From JBBDYD01 sp040901865 (lineage in GTDB: Bacteria; Bacteroidota; Ignavibacteria; UBA10030): a stretch of DNA of 13,661 nucleotides. The stretch lies in NCBI GenBank assembly GCA_040901865.1, contig JBBDYD010000181.1, forward strand, positions 1 to 13,661, written 5' to 3'. This document shows positions 1-7,140 of this stretch, in pieces (positions within the stretch are counted from its first letter, which is position 1; each line of letters begins with the position of its first letter). The position numbers and the translations under genes are program-made. The notes beneath the pieces are model-generated. The model saw only the letters and a program-made list of their open reading frames with translations, was not told where the DNA came from and searched no databases.

Positions 1-1
1 C

Positions 2-3000
2 AGCGCTTTTACCAGGGATGATGTTGCCCGGCTTGAATTGTTTGCTGTCCATGCATCCCTCGCAATTCGCAATGCCCAGCTTCATGCATCTCTGGAACAG
101 GAAGTAAGGAAGATCAAACTCCTTCGCGATATCAAATCGTTGACACGCAGCGGGTCGACAACATCGACGTTTTTGCGCCAGGTGTGCCGCTTCATGGTAA
201 AAGCGTACGGTTATCACCTTACGACGGTTCTGCTCTACGATCCAATCAGGCATGTTCTCAAGCTTGCTGCTGCAGCCGGATCCGAGGCCGCAAACATTCC
301 AAAAGAGTATGAACAATCTGTTCAGGATGGCGTGGTCGGGTGGGTCGCGCGCATGCGTAAAACCCGCCTCGTGCAAAACACTGCTCACGACCCGTATTTC
401 ATCAACCGGAATAATCTCTCGACTCAATCGGAACTCTGCGTCCCCATTCTGGATGCCGGAGCGAACCTCCTTGGGGTCATCAACACGGAAAGCAATCGCA
501 TCGCTGCATTCAAGGAAACAGATGTTCAGACTCAGTCGGCTGTCGCTTCGGAAATCGCCGGGGCATTTGAAGAGCAGCGGCTCATCACCGCGCTGAGCGA
601 TTCGGAGCGAAAATTTCGGCGGCTTTTTGAAGAATCCAAGGATGCGATTTACATCAGCACCTTCGAAGGTGTGTTGCTGGATGTCAATCAGGCTGCCGTT
701 GATCTCTTCGGATACGGAAGCAAAGAAGAAATGATGATGGTTGACATCCGGACCGATTTGTACGTCGATCCGTCCGATCGCGACGATTTATTGCAGGGAC
801 TTGCATCAAAGGGGTTTCTTAAGGACGTTGAACTTCGGCTCAAAAAGAAAAGCGGTCACCGACTCCTGGTGCATGCCACCATTACATCCATTCGGGATTC
901 TGACGGCCAGCCGGTTGCCTTGCAGGGGATCCTTCACGACATCAGCAGGCAGAAGGATGACGAGCGGCGGCTTCACGAGTCGGAAGAGAAATACCGGAGT
1001 CTCGTCGAAGATGCGCTCGTCGGCGTTTATATTATTCAGAACGACAAGTTTTCCTTTGTCAATTCGCGTTTTGGAGAAATCTTCGGCTTTCGTATTACGG
1101 AAGGAACGGACATGCATGTGGAGGACTTTGTCCATGTCGATGATCGCTCGATGGTGATGGAGAACATCAGGAAACGCCTGCAGGGCGAATTGAAGAGCAT
1201 GAAATACGGATTCCGCGGCATCCGAAAGGATGGAGTGGTGATCGAAGTGGAGGTGTTTGGCACACGTTCGGTCTATCAAGGGCAACCGGCAGTCATCGGC
1301 ACGATCCTTGACAGGACACAGGAACACCGGCAACGCACAGAGATCGACGAGTGGAAGCGACGGTACGAACTGATCATTGCCTCATCGGCTCAGATCGTCT
1401 ACGAGTACAATATTCGCACAGAGGCGATCCTGTGGGGGGGAAGCATCGAGGCGGTCCTGGGATACAAACTCTCCGATCTGCGGGGAGATATCAAGGAATG
1501 GGAAGAGTTCATTCATCCGGACGACCGCGAACGGGCACTCAACGAACTTGACGCGGCCCTTGCCACGACGAAACGGTATGACGCAGAATACCGGTATCGA
1601 CGTAAGGACGGCTCGTATGCCTGGATGCACGACCGGGGATTCGTTGTGAGTGATGAGACGGGATGGGGTCAGACCCTCCTCGGGATGATGGAGGATGTCA
1701 CGCAGTCCCGCGTTCTCGAAGAGAGACTTCATTTCTCAGAGCTCAAACACCGCTTGCTGTTTGAGCATGCCAATGATGCCGTCCTGGTTTTGAAGGGAGA
1801 ATTGATTACAGACTGCAATCCGCGCGGGCTTGAAATGTTCGGGACAGCCAAAGAGGATCTTCTTGGTCAATCCCTGTATGCGTTTTCGCCTCCCTATCAG
1901 GTGGACGGCAAGGAATCAAGGGCCGCTTTGCTGGAATACTTGAATGCGGGCCTTGATGGAAGGCCGCAAAAATTCTCCTGGCGCCAAATCCGGCGTGATG
2001 GGTCGGGTTTTGAGGCTGAGGTGAGGTTGAACCGGTTTGAATTGGCCGGGGAGGTTCTGCTGCAGGTTCAGATCCGGGACTTCACGACGGAAGCGGAAGC
2101 CCAGGAAGAATTGGCGAGGTCCGAAGAAACATACCGAAGACTGATCCTCGAGGCCAGCGATCCCATCCTTGTCACCGACGGAAACGGGAGGTTCGTCGAG
2201 GTGAATCAGGCCGCCTGTTCGTTGCTTGGATATTCACGGGAAGAACTTCTTAAGCTCTCGACAGCCAGTCTGGCCGAACTTCCTCCGGAAGAGGCTTTGG
2301 CCGCTTACCGCTCCTTTTATTCGCGGCTCATCGTGGAGGAACGCGTGTCGATCCCGGATCAGACAATGAAACGCAAGAATGGCACGATCTTTCCGACGGA
2401 AATGAGCGCCGTGCTCCTGGGGAACGGACTGCTCCAGGCGATCATCCGCGATGTCTCCGAAAAGAAGCAGGTGGAAAAGGAACTTGACAAGATCTATACG
2501 CTTGCAACCACACTTCACGGAAGGGAATTGTTCGACGTGGCGGCACGAACATTGGCTGAAATGCTTTCCATGGCTTATGTCTCGATCGGTGAGGTTCGCG
2601 GCGAGGAAGTGCATTCATTGACGCTGTTCCGAAAGGGAAAGATCGAATACAATGTTGTTCACTCGCTTATTGGCTCCCCATGTGAGAAGATCCTCTCTTC
2701 GAAGGAAACATGTATTTATCAGGAGAACGCTTCACACTATCACCCCAACGATCCCACCCTTCAAAACTGGAACATTCAGGCCTTTGTCGGCGTCCCCATG
2801 TTTGACAGTCGTGGAGAAGTTATCGGGATTGTCAGTCTCCTGGATGAACACCCGCACGATTTTTCGGATCATGAGAGGCGCATCATTTCCGTGGTCGCCC
2901 AACGTCTTGCGTCGGAGCTCGAAATGCTGGCGCGTTTGAAGAGGGAAGAACAGCTTTCCGAACAATTGGCTCAGTCGCAAAAAATGGAAAGCCTCGGCAC

Positions 3001-4114
3001 TCTCGCAGGCGGTGTGGCTCATGATTTCAACAATATCCTCGGCGCCGTGATCGGGTATACTTCCCTGGTCAAAAAACGGATCGGCGCGGATGAACAAACA
3101 TCGCGGTATCTTGAAGCAATTGAGAAGTCGGCCCAGCGCGCCGCATCTCTGTCGAAGCAACTGCTGAGTTTCTCTCACAAGGCACATGGGGATATCAAAC
3201 CGGTCTCGATGAACGAACTGATCCGGGATACGATCCACATCATCGCCAGTTCGTTTCCCAAGGACATATCTCTTGAAACGAATCTTGCTGAGTCCTTGCC
3301 GTCTGTGCTCGGGGACCAGAACCTCCTGGGACAGGTCGTGATGAACCTTTGCATCAATGCCAGGGACGCTGTCGCTGAGCATGCAGAGCATCGTGAGGGG
3401 AAAATTGTCATTACCACGGTGCCGTTCTCGGCAAACGCGGGATTTATTGACCTGCATTTATCAGCTGCCCCGGGTGACTATGTTTGCCTGATGATCAAGG
3501 ACAACGGAGTCGGCATGAAACCGGAGGTTCGATCGAGGATCTTTGAGCCGTTTTACACGACCAAAGGGAAAGGGCGCGGAACAGGTCTCGGGCTTTCCAT
3601 GGTTTACGGAATCGTCAGAAATCACAGCGGGTTTATCGATGTGTATACCGAGGTCAACAAGGGAACGGAGTTCAAGATCTTTCTTCCTGCTGCGGCCGAC
3701 AGGCAGGAGGAGATATCCGAAAAAGCGGACGAACTCCCGCAGGGGAATGGGGAAGTGGTCATGGTTGTCGATGACGAACCGATGCTGCGCGATCTTGTCG
3801 CAGACGTTTTGAAGGGACAGGGATATCGTGTTCTGGTAGCCTCAAACGGAAAAGAAGCGGTGGAATTGTTTAAGAGCGCATCGGAAAAGATCAGCCTCGT
3901 TATTCTCGATATGATTATGCCTGAAATGGACGGGCACGCGACTTTTCGGGTACTCCGGACACTCAACCCATCTCTGAAAGTACTTATTTCAAGCGGTTTT
4001 TCACAAGATTCCGGTGTGCAACGCCTGCTTTCAGACGGAGCCGCGGGATTTGTTGGAAAGCCGTATCAAACGGATGATCTTCTCAAAGCTGTGGCGAACC
4101 ACCTGAGGAACTAA
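2..4114 (+). CDS. Hybrid sensor histidine kinase, GAF2-PAS5-GAF-HisKA-HATPase-REC (5' partial)
   Basis: Cytoplasmic two-component sensor that autophosphorylates on His and carries its own receiver. The frame is open from base 2, and the first ~28 residues read as the end of a GAF domain (FAVHASLAIRNAQL), so the true start lies upstream and the TTG at 38 is internal. Domains by position: GAF end 2-85; second GAF ~116-580; PAS repeats ~600-955, ~980-1330, ~1350-1712, ~1737-2098 and ~2120-2470; third GAF ~2495-2932; HisKA ~2970-3180 with phospho-acceptor His in GGVAHDFNNIL (codon 3020-3022); HATPase ~3300-3690 with N-box NLCINARDAV, DNGVGM and GRGTGLGL; receiver ~3750-4110 with the acidic pair DD (codons 3770-3775), phospho-Asp in VILDMIMPEMDG (codon 3908-3910) and Lys in VGKPY (codon 4058-4060). 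All key residues are present, so both kinase and receiver should be active. No membrane segment is visible, so it probably senses an intracellular cue. Ligands cannot be read from the sequence. Confidence 0.96.
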   Translation, partial: SAFTRDDVARLELFAVHASLAIRNAQLHASLEQEVRKIKLLRDIKSLTRSGSTTSTFLRQVCRFMVKAYGYHLTTVLLYDPIRHVLKLAAAAGSEAANIPKEYEQSVQDGVVGWVARMRKTRLVQNTAHDPYFINRNNLSTQSELCVPILDAGANLLGVINTESNRIAAFKETDVQTQSAVASEIAGAFEEQRLITALSDSERKFRRLFEESKDAIYISTFEGVLLDVNQAAVDLFGYGSKEEMMMVDIRTDLYVDPSDRDDLLQGLASKGFLKDVELRLKKKSGHRLLVHATITSIRDSDGQPVALQGILHDISRQKDDERRLHESEEKYRSLVEDALVGVYIIQNDKFSFVNSRFGEIFGFRITEGTDMHVEDFVHVDDRSMVMENIRKRLQGELKSMKYGFRGIRKDGVVIEVEVFGTRSVYQGQPAVIGTILDRTQEHRQRTEIDEWKRRYELIIASSAQIVYEYNIRTEAILWGGSIEAVLGYKLSDLRGDIKEWEEFIHPDDRERALNELDAALATTKRYDAEYRYRRKDGSYAWMHDRGFVVSDETGWGQTLLGMMEDVTQSRVLEERLHFSELKHRLLFEHANDAVLVLKGELITDCNPRGLEMFGTAKEDLLGQSLYAFSPPYQVDGKESRAALLEYLNAGLDGRPQKFSWRQIRRDGSGFEAEVRLNRFELAGEVLLQVQIRDFTTEAEAQEELARSEETYRRLILEASDPILVTDGNGRFVEVNQAACSLLGYSREELLKLSTASLAELPPEEALAAYRSFYSRLIVEERVSIPDQTMKRKNGTIFPTEMSAVLLGNGLLQAIIRDVSEKKQVEKELDKIYTLATTLHGRELFDVAARTLAEMLSMAYVSIGEVRGEEVHSLTLFRKGKIEYNVVHSLIGSPCEKILSSKETCIYQENASHYHPNDPTLQNWNIQAFVGVPMFDSRGEVIGIVSLLDEHPHDFSDHERRIISVVAQRLASELEMLARLKREEQLSEQLAQSQKMESLGTLAGGVAHDFNNILGAVIGYTSLVKKRIGADEQTSRYLEAIEKSAQRAASLSKQLLSFSHKAHGDIKPVSMNELIRDTIHIIASSFPKDISLETNLAESLPSVLGDQNLLGQVVMNLCINARDAVAEHAEHREGKIVITTVPFSANAGFIDLHLSAAPGDYVCLMIKDNGVGMKPEVRSRIFEPFYTTKGKGRGTGLGLSMVYGIVRNHSGFIDVYTEVNKGTEFKIFLPAAADRQEEISEKADELPQGNGEVVMVVDDEPMLRDLVADVLKGQGYRVLVASNGKEAVELFKSASEKISLVILDMIMPEMDGHATFRVLRTLNPSLKVLISSGFSQDSGVQRLLSDGAAGFVGKPYQTDDLLKAVANHLRN
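4105..4109 (+). promoter_or_regulatory. Ribosome binding site of the moaC-mogA fusion gene
   Basis: GAGGA lies inside the last codons of the kinase gene, six bases before the GTG at 4116. It supports the GTG start and implies that moaCB is translated from the same message as the kinase. Confidence 0.6.
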
Positions 4115-4115
4115 C

Positions 4116-5045
4116 GTGCGCGATATTTCATCCAAGAATCTCACACTTCGCCGGGCCCGGGCAACCGCTGTCCTGAAGGCGGGTAAACGCACAATCTCAT
4201 TATTGAGAAAGAACCAATTACCGAAGCGTGATCCGCTTCCTGTCGCCAAAGTAGCCGCCGTCCAGGCGGCGAAGCAGACCAGTATTTTGATTCCTTATTG
4301 CCATCCGCTGCCGATCGATTTCGTTGACTGCAAGTTCATCATCGGCACAACCACGGTCGTTGTGGAGACCGAAGTGAAGTCGGTTTACAAAACGGGCGTC
4401 GAAATGGAAGCGCTGAGTGCAGCGTCGGCCGCCGCCCTGACTCTCTATGACATGATGAAGGCCGTCGATGCCTCGATGGAGATATCGGGCATCCGGCTTA
4501 TTGAAAAAACCGGCGGAAAATCCGATTTCCCAGTGGCTCGGAAAGGAAAGAAGCGCAAGGCAGCTGTGCTTGTGTTGTCCGATTCCATCTCAAAGGGAAA
4601 AAACGCCGATGCTTCCGGAAGGGTACTGCAACGAAGGCTTACGGAGGCCGGGTTCAAGGTTGTGCAGAGAAAAGTTGTTCCAGACGATTCCCGCCTGATT
4701 GAAAAAGCTCTTATACGATATGCAGACTCCCTTGCGTTGGATTTGGTGGTGACGACAGGGGGGACCGGCCTCGGGCCCCGCGATGTGACCCCGGAAGCAA
4801 CAGCCCGGATCATCAGCCGGGAGGCTCCTGGAATTGGAGAAGCCCTTCGGTCCGCAGGAATCCGGAAGACCCCATTTTCAATGCTGTCGAGAGGAGTGTC
4901 CGGCATCCGTGGAAAGACCCTTATTATCAATCTTCCCGGATCCAAAGCCGGAGTGAACGAGGCGCTGGATGTCCTGCTTCCGGTCCTCCATCATGCCATT
5001 GAGACAATGAGCGGAACGGACCATCGCGAAAAAAAGAGTAAGTGA
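4116..5045 (+). CDS. moaCB: Bifunctional molybdenum cofactor protein MoaC-MogA/MoaB
   Basis: Two Moco-synthesis enzymes in one 309-residue chain. Residues 1-140 are MoaC (cyclic pyranopterin monophosphate synthase): YCHP at 61-64, GVEMEAL at 94-100 and YDMMKAVD at 111-118 give the expected active-site His63, Glu96/Glu98, Asp112 and Lys115, with Lys37 in LPKRD the likely equivalent of the catalytic E. coli Lys51. A basic linker (KGKKRK, ~143-148) leads to a MogA/MoaB domain (149-300), the molybdopterin adenylyltransferase fold, with TTGGTG at 213-218, RDVTPEA at 222-228 and NLPGS at 272-276. The GTG start is chosen because MRDISSKNLT matches the usual MoaC beginning and has a ribosome site. 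The gene begins one base after the kinase stop, indicating an operon. Fusions of this order are known as MoaCB; whether the C-terminal part does the MogA adenylylation step or is the less active MoaB type cannot be settled by eye. No other Moco genes are in the window. Confidence 0.95.
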   Translation: MRDISSKNLTLRRARATAVLKAGKRTISLLRKNQLPKRDPLPVAKVAAVQAAKQTSILIPYCHPLPIDFVDCKFIIGTTTVVVETEVKSVYKTGVEMEALSAASAAALTLYDMMKAVDASMEISGIRLIEKTGGKSDFPVARKGKKRKAAVLVLSDSISKGKNADASGRVLQRRLTEAGFKVVQRKVVPDDSRLIEKALIRYADSLALDLVVTTGGTGLGPRDVTPEATARIISREAPGIGEALRSAGIRKTPFSMLSRGVSGIRGKTLIINLPGSKAGVNEALDVLLPVLHHAIETMSGTDHREKKSK

Positions 5046-5078
5046 CAACAATCAGGATCCGAATCCTCAGAGGAAGCT

Positions 5079-5113
5079 CCAACCTCCAACCTTGAACCTG
5101 AAACTTGGAATCA
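5079..5113 (+). repeat. Degenerate tandem heptanucleotide repeat
   Basis: Five consecutive seven-base units read CCAACCT, CCAACCT, TGAACCT, GAAACTT, GGAATCA. Units one and two are identical and later ones drift while keeping the AA at positions 3-4. It lies wholly in non-coding DNA. Function unknown. Confidence 0.5.
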
Positions 5114-5130
5114 AACCGTCCTCTTAAGTA

Positions 5131-5159
5131 TTGATTACGAGATATGCACTTCGTACATT
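5131..5159 (+). promoter_or_regulatory. Possible sigma70-type promoter for carB-N
   Basis: TTGATT (5131-5136), 17 bases, then TACATT (5154-5159); each box matches four of six consensus bases. Spacing and place, 32 bases before the start codon, are right, but the match is only moderate and could be chance. Confidence 0.25.
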
Positions 5160-5191
5160 GAACCCCGACCTGAAAGGAACACCAACCAGCT

Positions 5192-6664
5192 TTGCCGAAA
5201 CGCACCGATATTAAATCCATCCTGATTATTGGCTCGGGCCCGATCGTGATCGGTCAGGCCTGTGAGTTCGATTATTCCGGTACTCAAGCTTGCAAGGTGT
5301 TACGAGAAGAAGGGTACCGGATTATTCTTATCAACAGTAACCCCGCGACGATTATGACGGATCCCGATCTCGCGGATGCCACCTATGTGGAACCCATTAC
5401 CCCCGAGTTTGTCGAGAAGATCATCGAACGCGAGCGTCCGGATGTCATTCTGCCCACCATGGGCGGCCAGACCGCACTCAACGTCGCCGTGAGCCTCGCA
5501 GAAAGCGGAGTTCTTAAGAAGTACGGCGTTGAGCTCATTGGCGCGAAACTTGAAGCTATCAAGATGGCGGAAGACCGCGAACTCTTCCAGGAAGCGATGC
5601 AGCGGATTGGGCTGGAGAGTGCGCGCGGAGCGTTTGTGCGCTCCATTGATCAGGCGATGGCGATGGCCGAGCAGGTCGGCCTCCCCATTATCATCCGGCC
5701 ATCGTTCACGCTTGGCGGAACCGGTGGCGGGATTGCCTATAACATGGAGGAGTTCCGCGAGAAAGTGGAGCATGGCCTGACCAGCAGTCCGATTCACGAA
5801 GTGCTGATCGAAGAATCGGTCATTGGATGGAAAGAGTTCGAGCTGGAAGTGATGAGGGATCTCAAGGACAACGTGGTGGTCATTTGCTCGATCGAGAATT
5901 TCGATCCGATGGGCGTGCACACCGGCGATTCGATTACCGTTGCTCCGGCACAGACGCTGACGGACAAGGAATATCAGTCGATGCGAGATGCTGCGAAAAA
6001 AATCATCAGGGAGATTGGTGTGGAAACGGGGGGCTCAAACATTCAGTTTGCCGTCGATCCCGATAACGGCAGGATGATCGTTATCGAGATGAACCCGAGG
6101 GTTTCGCGCTCCTCGGCCCTCGCGTCAAAAGCGACCGGTTTTCCCATCGCTAAAATTGCGGCCAAGCTCGCGGTTGGCTACACGTTGGACGAGATCCCGA
6201 ATGACATTACAAAGGAAACGCCTGCGTCGTTCGAGCCCACGATCGACTACTGTGTTGTGAAAATTCCGCGTTGGGATTTCGAAAAATTCAAAGGGGTAGA
6301 TGATACCCTTGGAGTACAAATGAAATCCGTTGGTGAGGCCATGGCTATTGGCAGGACCTTCAAGGAGGCGCTTCAGAAGGCCTTGCGATCCCTTGAGCAT
6401 GGGCGCCACGGGCTTGGTGCCGATGGCAGGGATATCGTAGATGTCAGGACGCTTCCCGAAGGAAAGAAGGCAGAATGGCGCAAGAAGGTCACGGATCGGC
6501 TGAAAAAACCACGCCCCGATAACATCTTCTACATCCGGTATGCCCTTCAAATGGGGATTGGAATCGATGAATTGTTCGAAATAACGAAAATCGATCGTTG
6601 GTTTCTCAATAATATCAAGCAATTGGTCGATTTTGAAGAAGAACTTGCCCAGGTGGTCCTATGA
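5192..6664 (+). CDS. carB: Carbamoyl-phosphate synthase large subunit, N-terminal half
   Basis: Makes carboxyphosphate from bicarbonate and ATP and then carbamate from ammonia, the first half of the CarB reaction feeding arginine and pyrimidine synthesis. The 490 residues align with the start of E. coli CarB (1073 residues), and catalytic positions fall on the same numbers: Arg129 (AEDRE), Arg169 (IIRPSFTLGGTGGG), Glu215 (WKEFE), His243 (VHTGD), Gln285, Glu299 and Asn301 (EMNPR). The protein continues into the oligomerisation region and stops after FEEELAQVVL, where a full-length CarB would run on without a break. The TTG start is chosen because MPKRTDIKSI is the canonical CarB beginning. Its TGA stop overlaps the ATG of the next gene (ATGA, 6661-6664). 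The rest of CarB is encoded at 7100-8959. It should be inactive alone and needs the other half plus a CarA glutaminase not seen here. Confidence 0.97.
   Translation: MPKRTDIKSILIIGSGPIVIGQACEFDYSGTQACKVLREEGYRIILINSNPATIMTDPDLADATYVEPITPEFVEKIIERERPDVILPTMGGQTALNVAVSLAESGVLKKYGVELIGAKLEAIKMAEDRELFQEAMQRIGLESARGAFVRSIDQAMAMAEQVGLPIIIRPSFTLGGTGGGIAYNMEEFREKVEHGLTSSPIHEVLIEESVIGWKEFELEVMRDLKDNVVVICSIENFDPMGVHTGDSITVAPAQTLTDKEYQSMRDAAKKIIREIGVETGGSNIQFAVDPDNGRMIVIEMNPRVSRSSALASKATGFPIAKIAAKLAVGYTLDEIPNDITKETPASFEPTIDYCVVKIPRWDFEKFKGVDDTLGVQMKSVGEAMAIGRTFKEALQKALRSLEHGRHGLGADGRDIVDVRTLPEGKKAEWRKKVTDRLKKPRPDNIFYIRYALQMGIGIDELFEITKIDRWFLNNIKQLVDFEEELAQVVL
6651..6656 (+). promoter_or_regulatory. Ribosome binding site of the spy-like gene
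   Basis: AGGTGG lies within the last codons of carB-N, four bases before the ATG at 6661. The spacing is slightly short, but together with the ATGA overlap it suggests re-initiation by ribosomes finishing carB-N. Confidence 0.4.
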
Positions 6665-7140
6665 GGATAATCAGCTCATCATTTGTAACACTTTTTTTCC
6701 TGCAGGTACTCTATGCCCAACAACCGGTGCCGCCGGATCGGGAAACGCTGTTGCGAGGCGAGGGCATGGGTCTCGCTGCATATGCGGAACGTAACGGATA
6801 TCCCGGTCCAAAACATGTTTTGGAATTGAAGGATACTCTTCGATTGACCAACGATCAGATTCAAATCGCCGAAGCCCTTGTTGCGCGCGTCAAGGACCTG
6901 GCACAAAACCTGGGTGCACAGATTGTCGTTAAGGAAGAACAGTTAAACGCGCTGTTTGCCGGACAGAGTTCTGTCGAAGAGGATATTCTTCGGTTGGTAT
7001 TGAAAGAAATTGGTTTACTTCGATCGGACCTTCGGTTTGTCCATTTGCAAGCACATCTTGAAATGAAAGAAACTCTCAATCCGGATCAACGTCATCTCTA
7101 TGCTCTCCTTCGAGGCCATGAAACCACCGGCCACCACTAA
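6661..7140 (+). CDS. Exported Spy/CpxP-like LTxxQ protein inserted between carB halves
   Basis: A 159-residue protein with an apparent signal peptide (residues 1-20, hydrophobic VTLFFLQVLYAQ after Arg2), so it is probably periplasmic. The mature part is mostly helical and carries two LTxxQ-type motifs, LTNDQ at 62-66 and LNPDQR at 139-144, spaced as in the Spy/CpxP superfamily, whose members are periplasmic chaperones or stress/metal-sensor partners. The preceding LELKDTLRLT segment also fits. The exact role (chaperone, metal response) is not readable; sequence conservation to Spy itself is weak. The tail GHETTGHH is His-rich. It starts in the ATGA overlap with carB-N and its 3' end overlaps carB-C. 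GC by hand count is about 48%, lower than the ~57% in sampled lines of both carB halves, which hints at separate origin. The open frame, signal peptide and motifs argue that it is a real gene. Confidence 0.83.
   Translation: MRIISSSFVTLFFLQVLYAQQPVPPDRETLLRGEGMGLAAYAERNGYPGPKHVLELKDTLRLTNDQIQIAEALVARVKDLAQNLGAQIVVKEEQLNALFAGQSSVEEDILRLVLKEIGLLRSDLRFVHLQAHLEMKETLNPDQRHLYALLRGHETTGHH

Larger units (their letters stand above)
5046..5191 (+). other. Intergenic spacer between moaCB and carB-N
   Basis: A 146-base non-coding stretch. It holds the seven-base repeat at 5079-5113 and a promoter-like sequence at 5131-5159. A five-base hairpin (AGGAT/ATCCT at 5054-5067) has no T run after it, so I see no convincing terminator. 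A purine-rich AAAGGA at 5173-5178 is the best ribosome-site candidate for carB-N, although its 13-base spacing is long. Confidence 0.6.

Noticed and set aside
2732..3457. Opposite-strand frame of 241 codons inside the kinase
   Set aside because: The forward strand encodes GAF, HisKA and HATPase motifs without interruption here; the reverse product has no recognisable features.
5054..5067. AGGAT/ATCCT hairpin as terminator of the kinase-moaCB operon
   Set aside because: Only five base pairs and no T run follows.
6662..7100. carB as a frameshifted pseudogene or sequencing error
   Set aside because: The halves are separated by more than 430 bases containing a complete separate gene with signal peptide and LTxxQ motifs, and all catalytic residues of both halves are intact. 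A simple frameshift would not give this.
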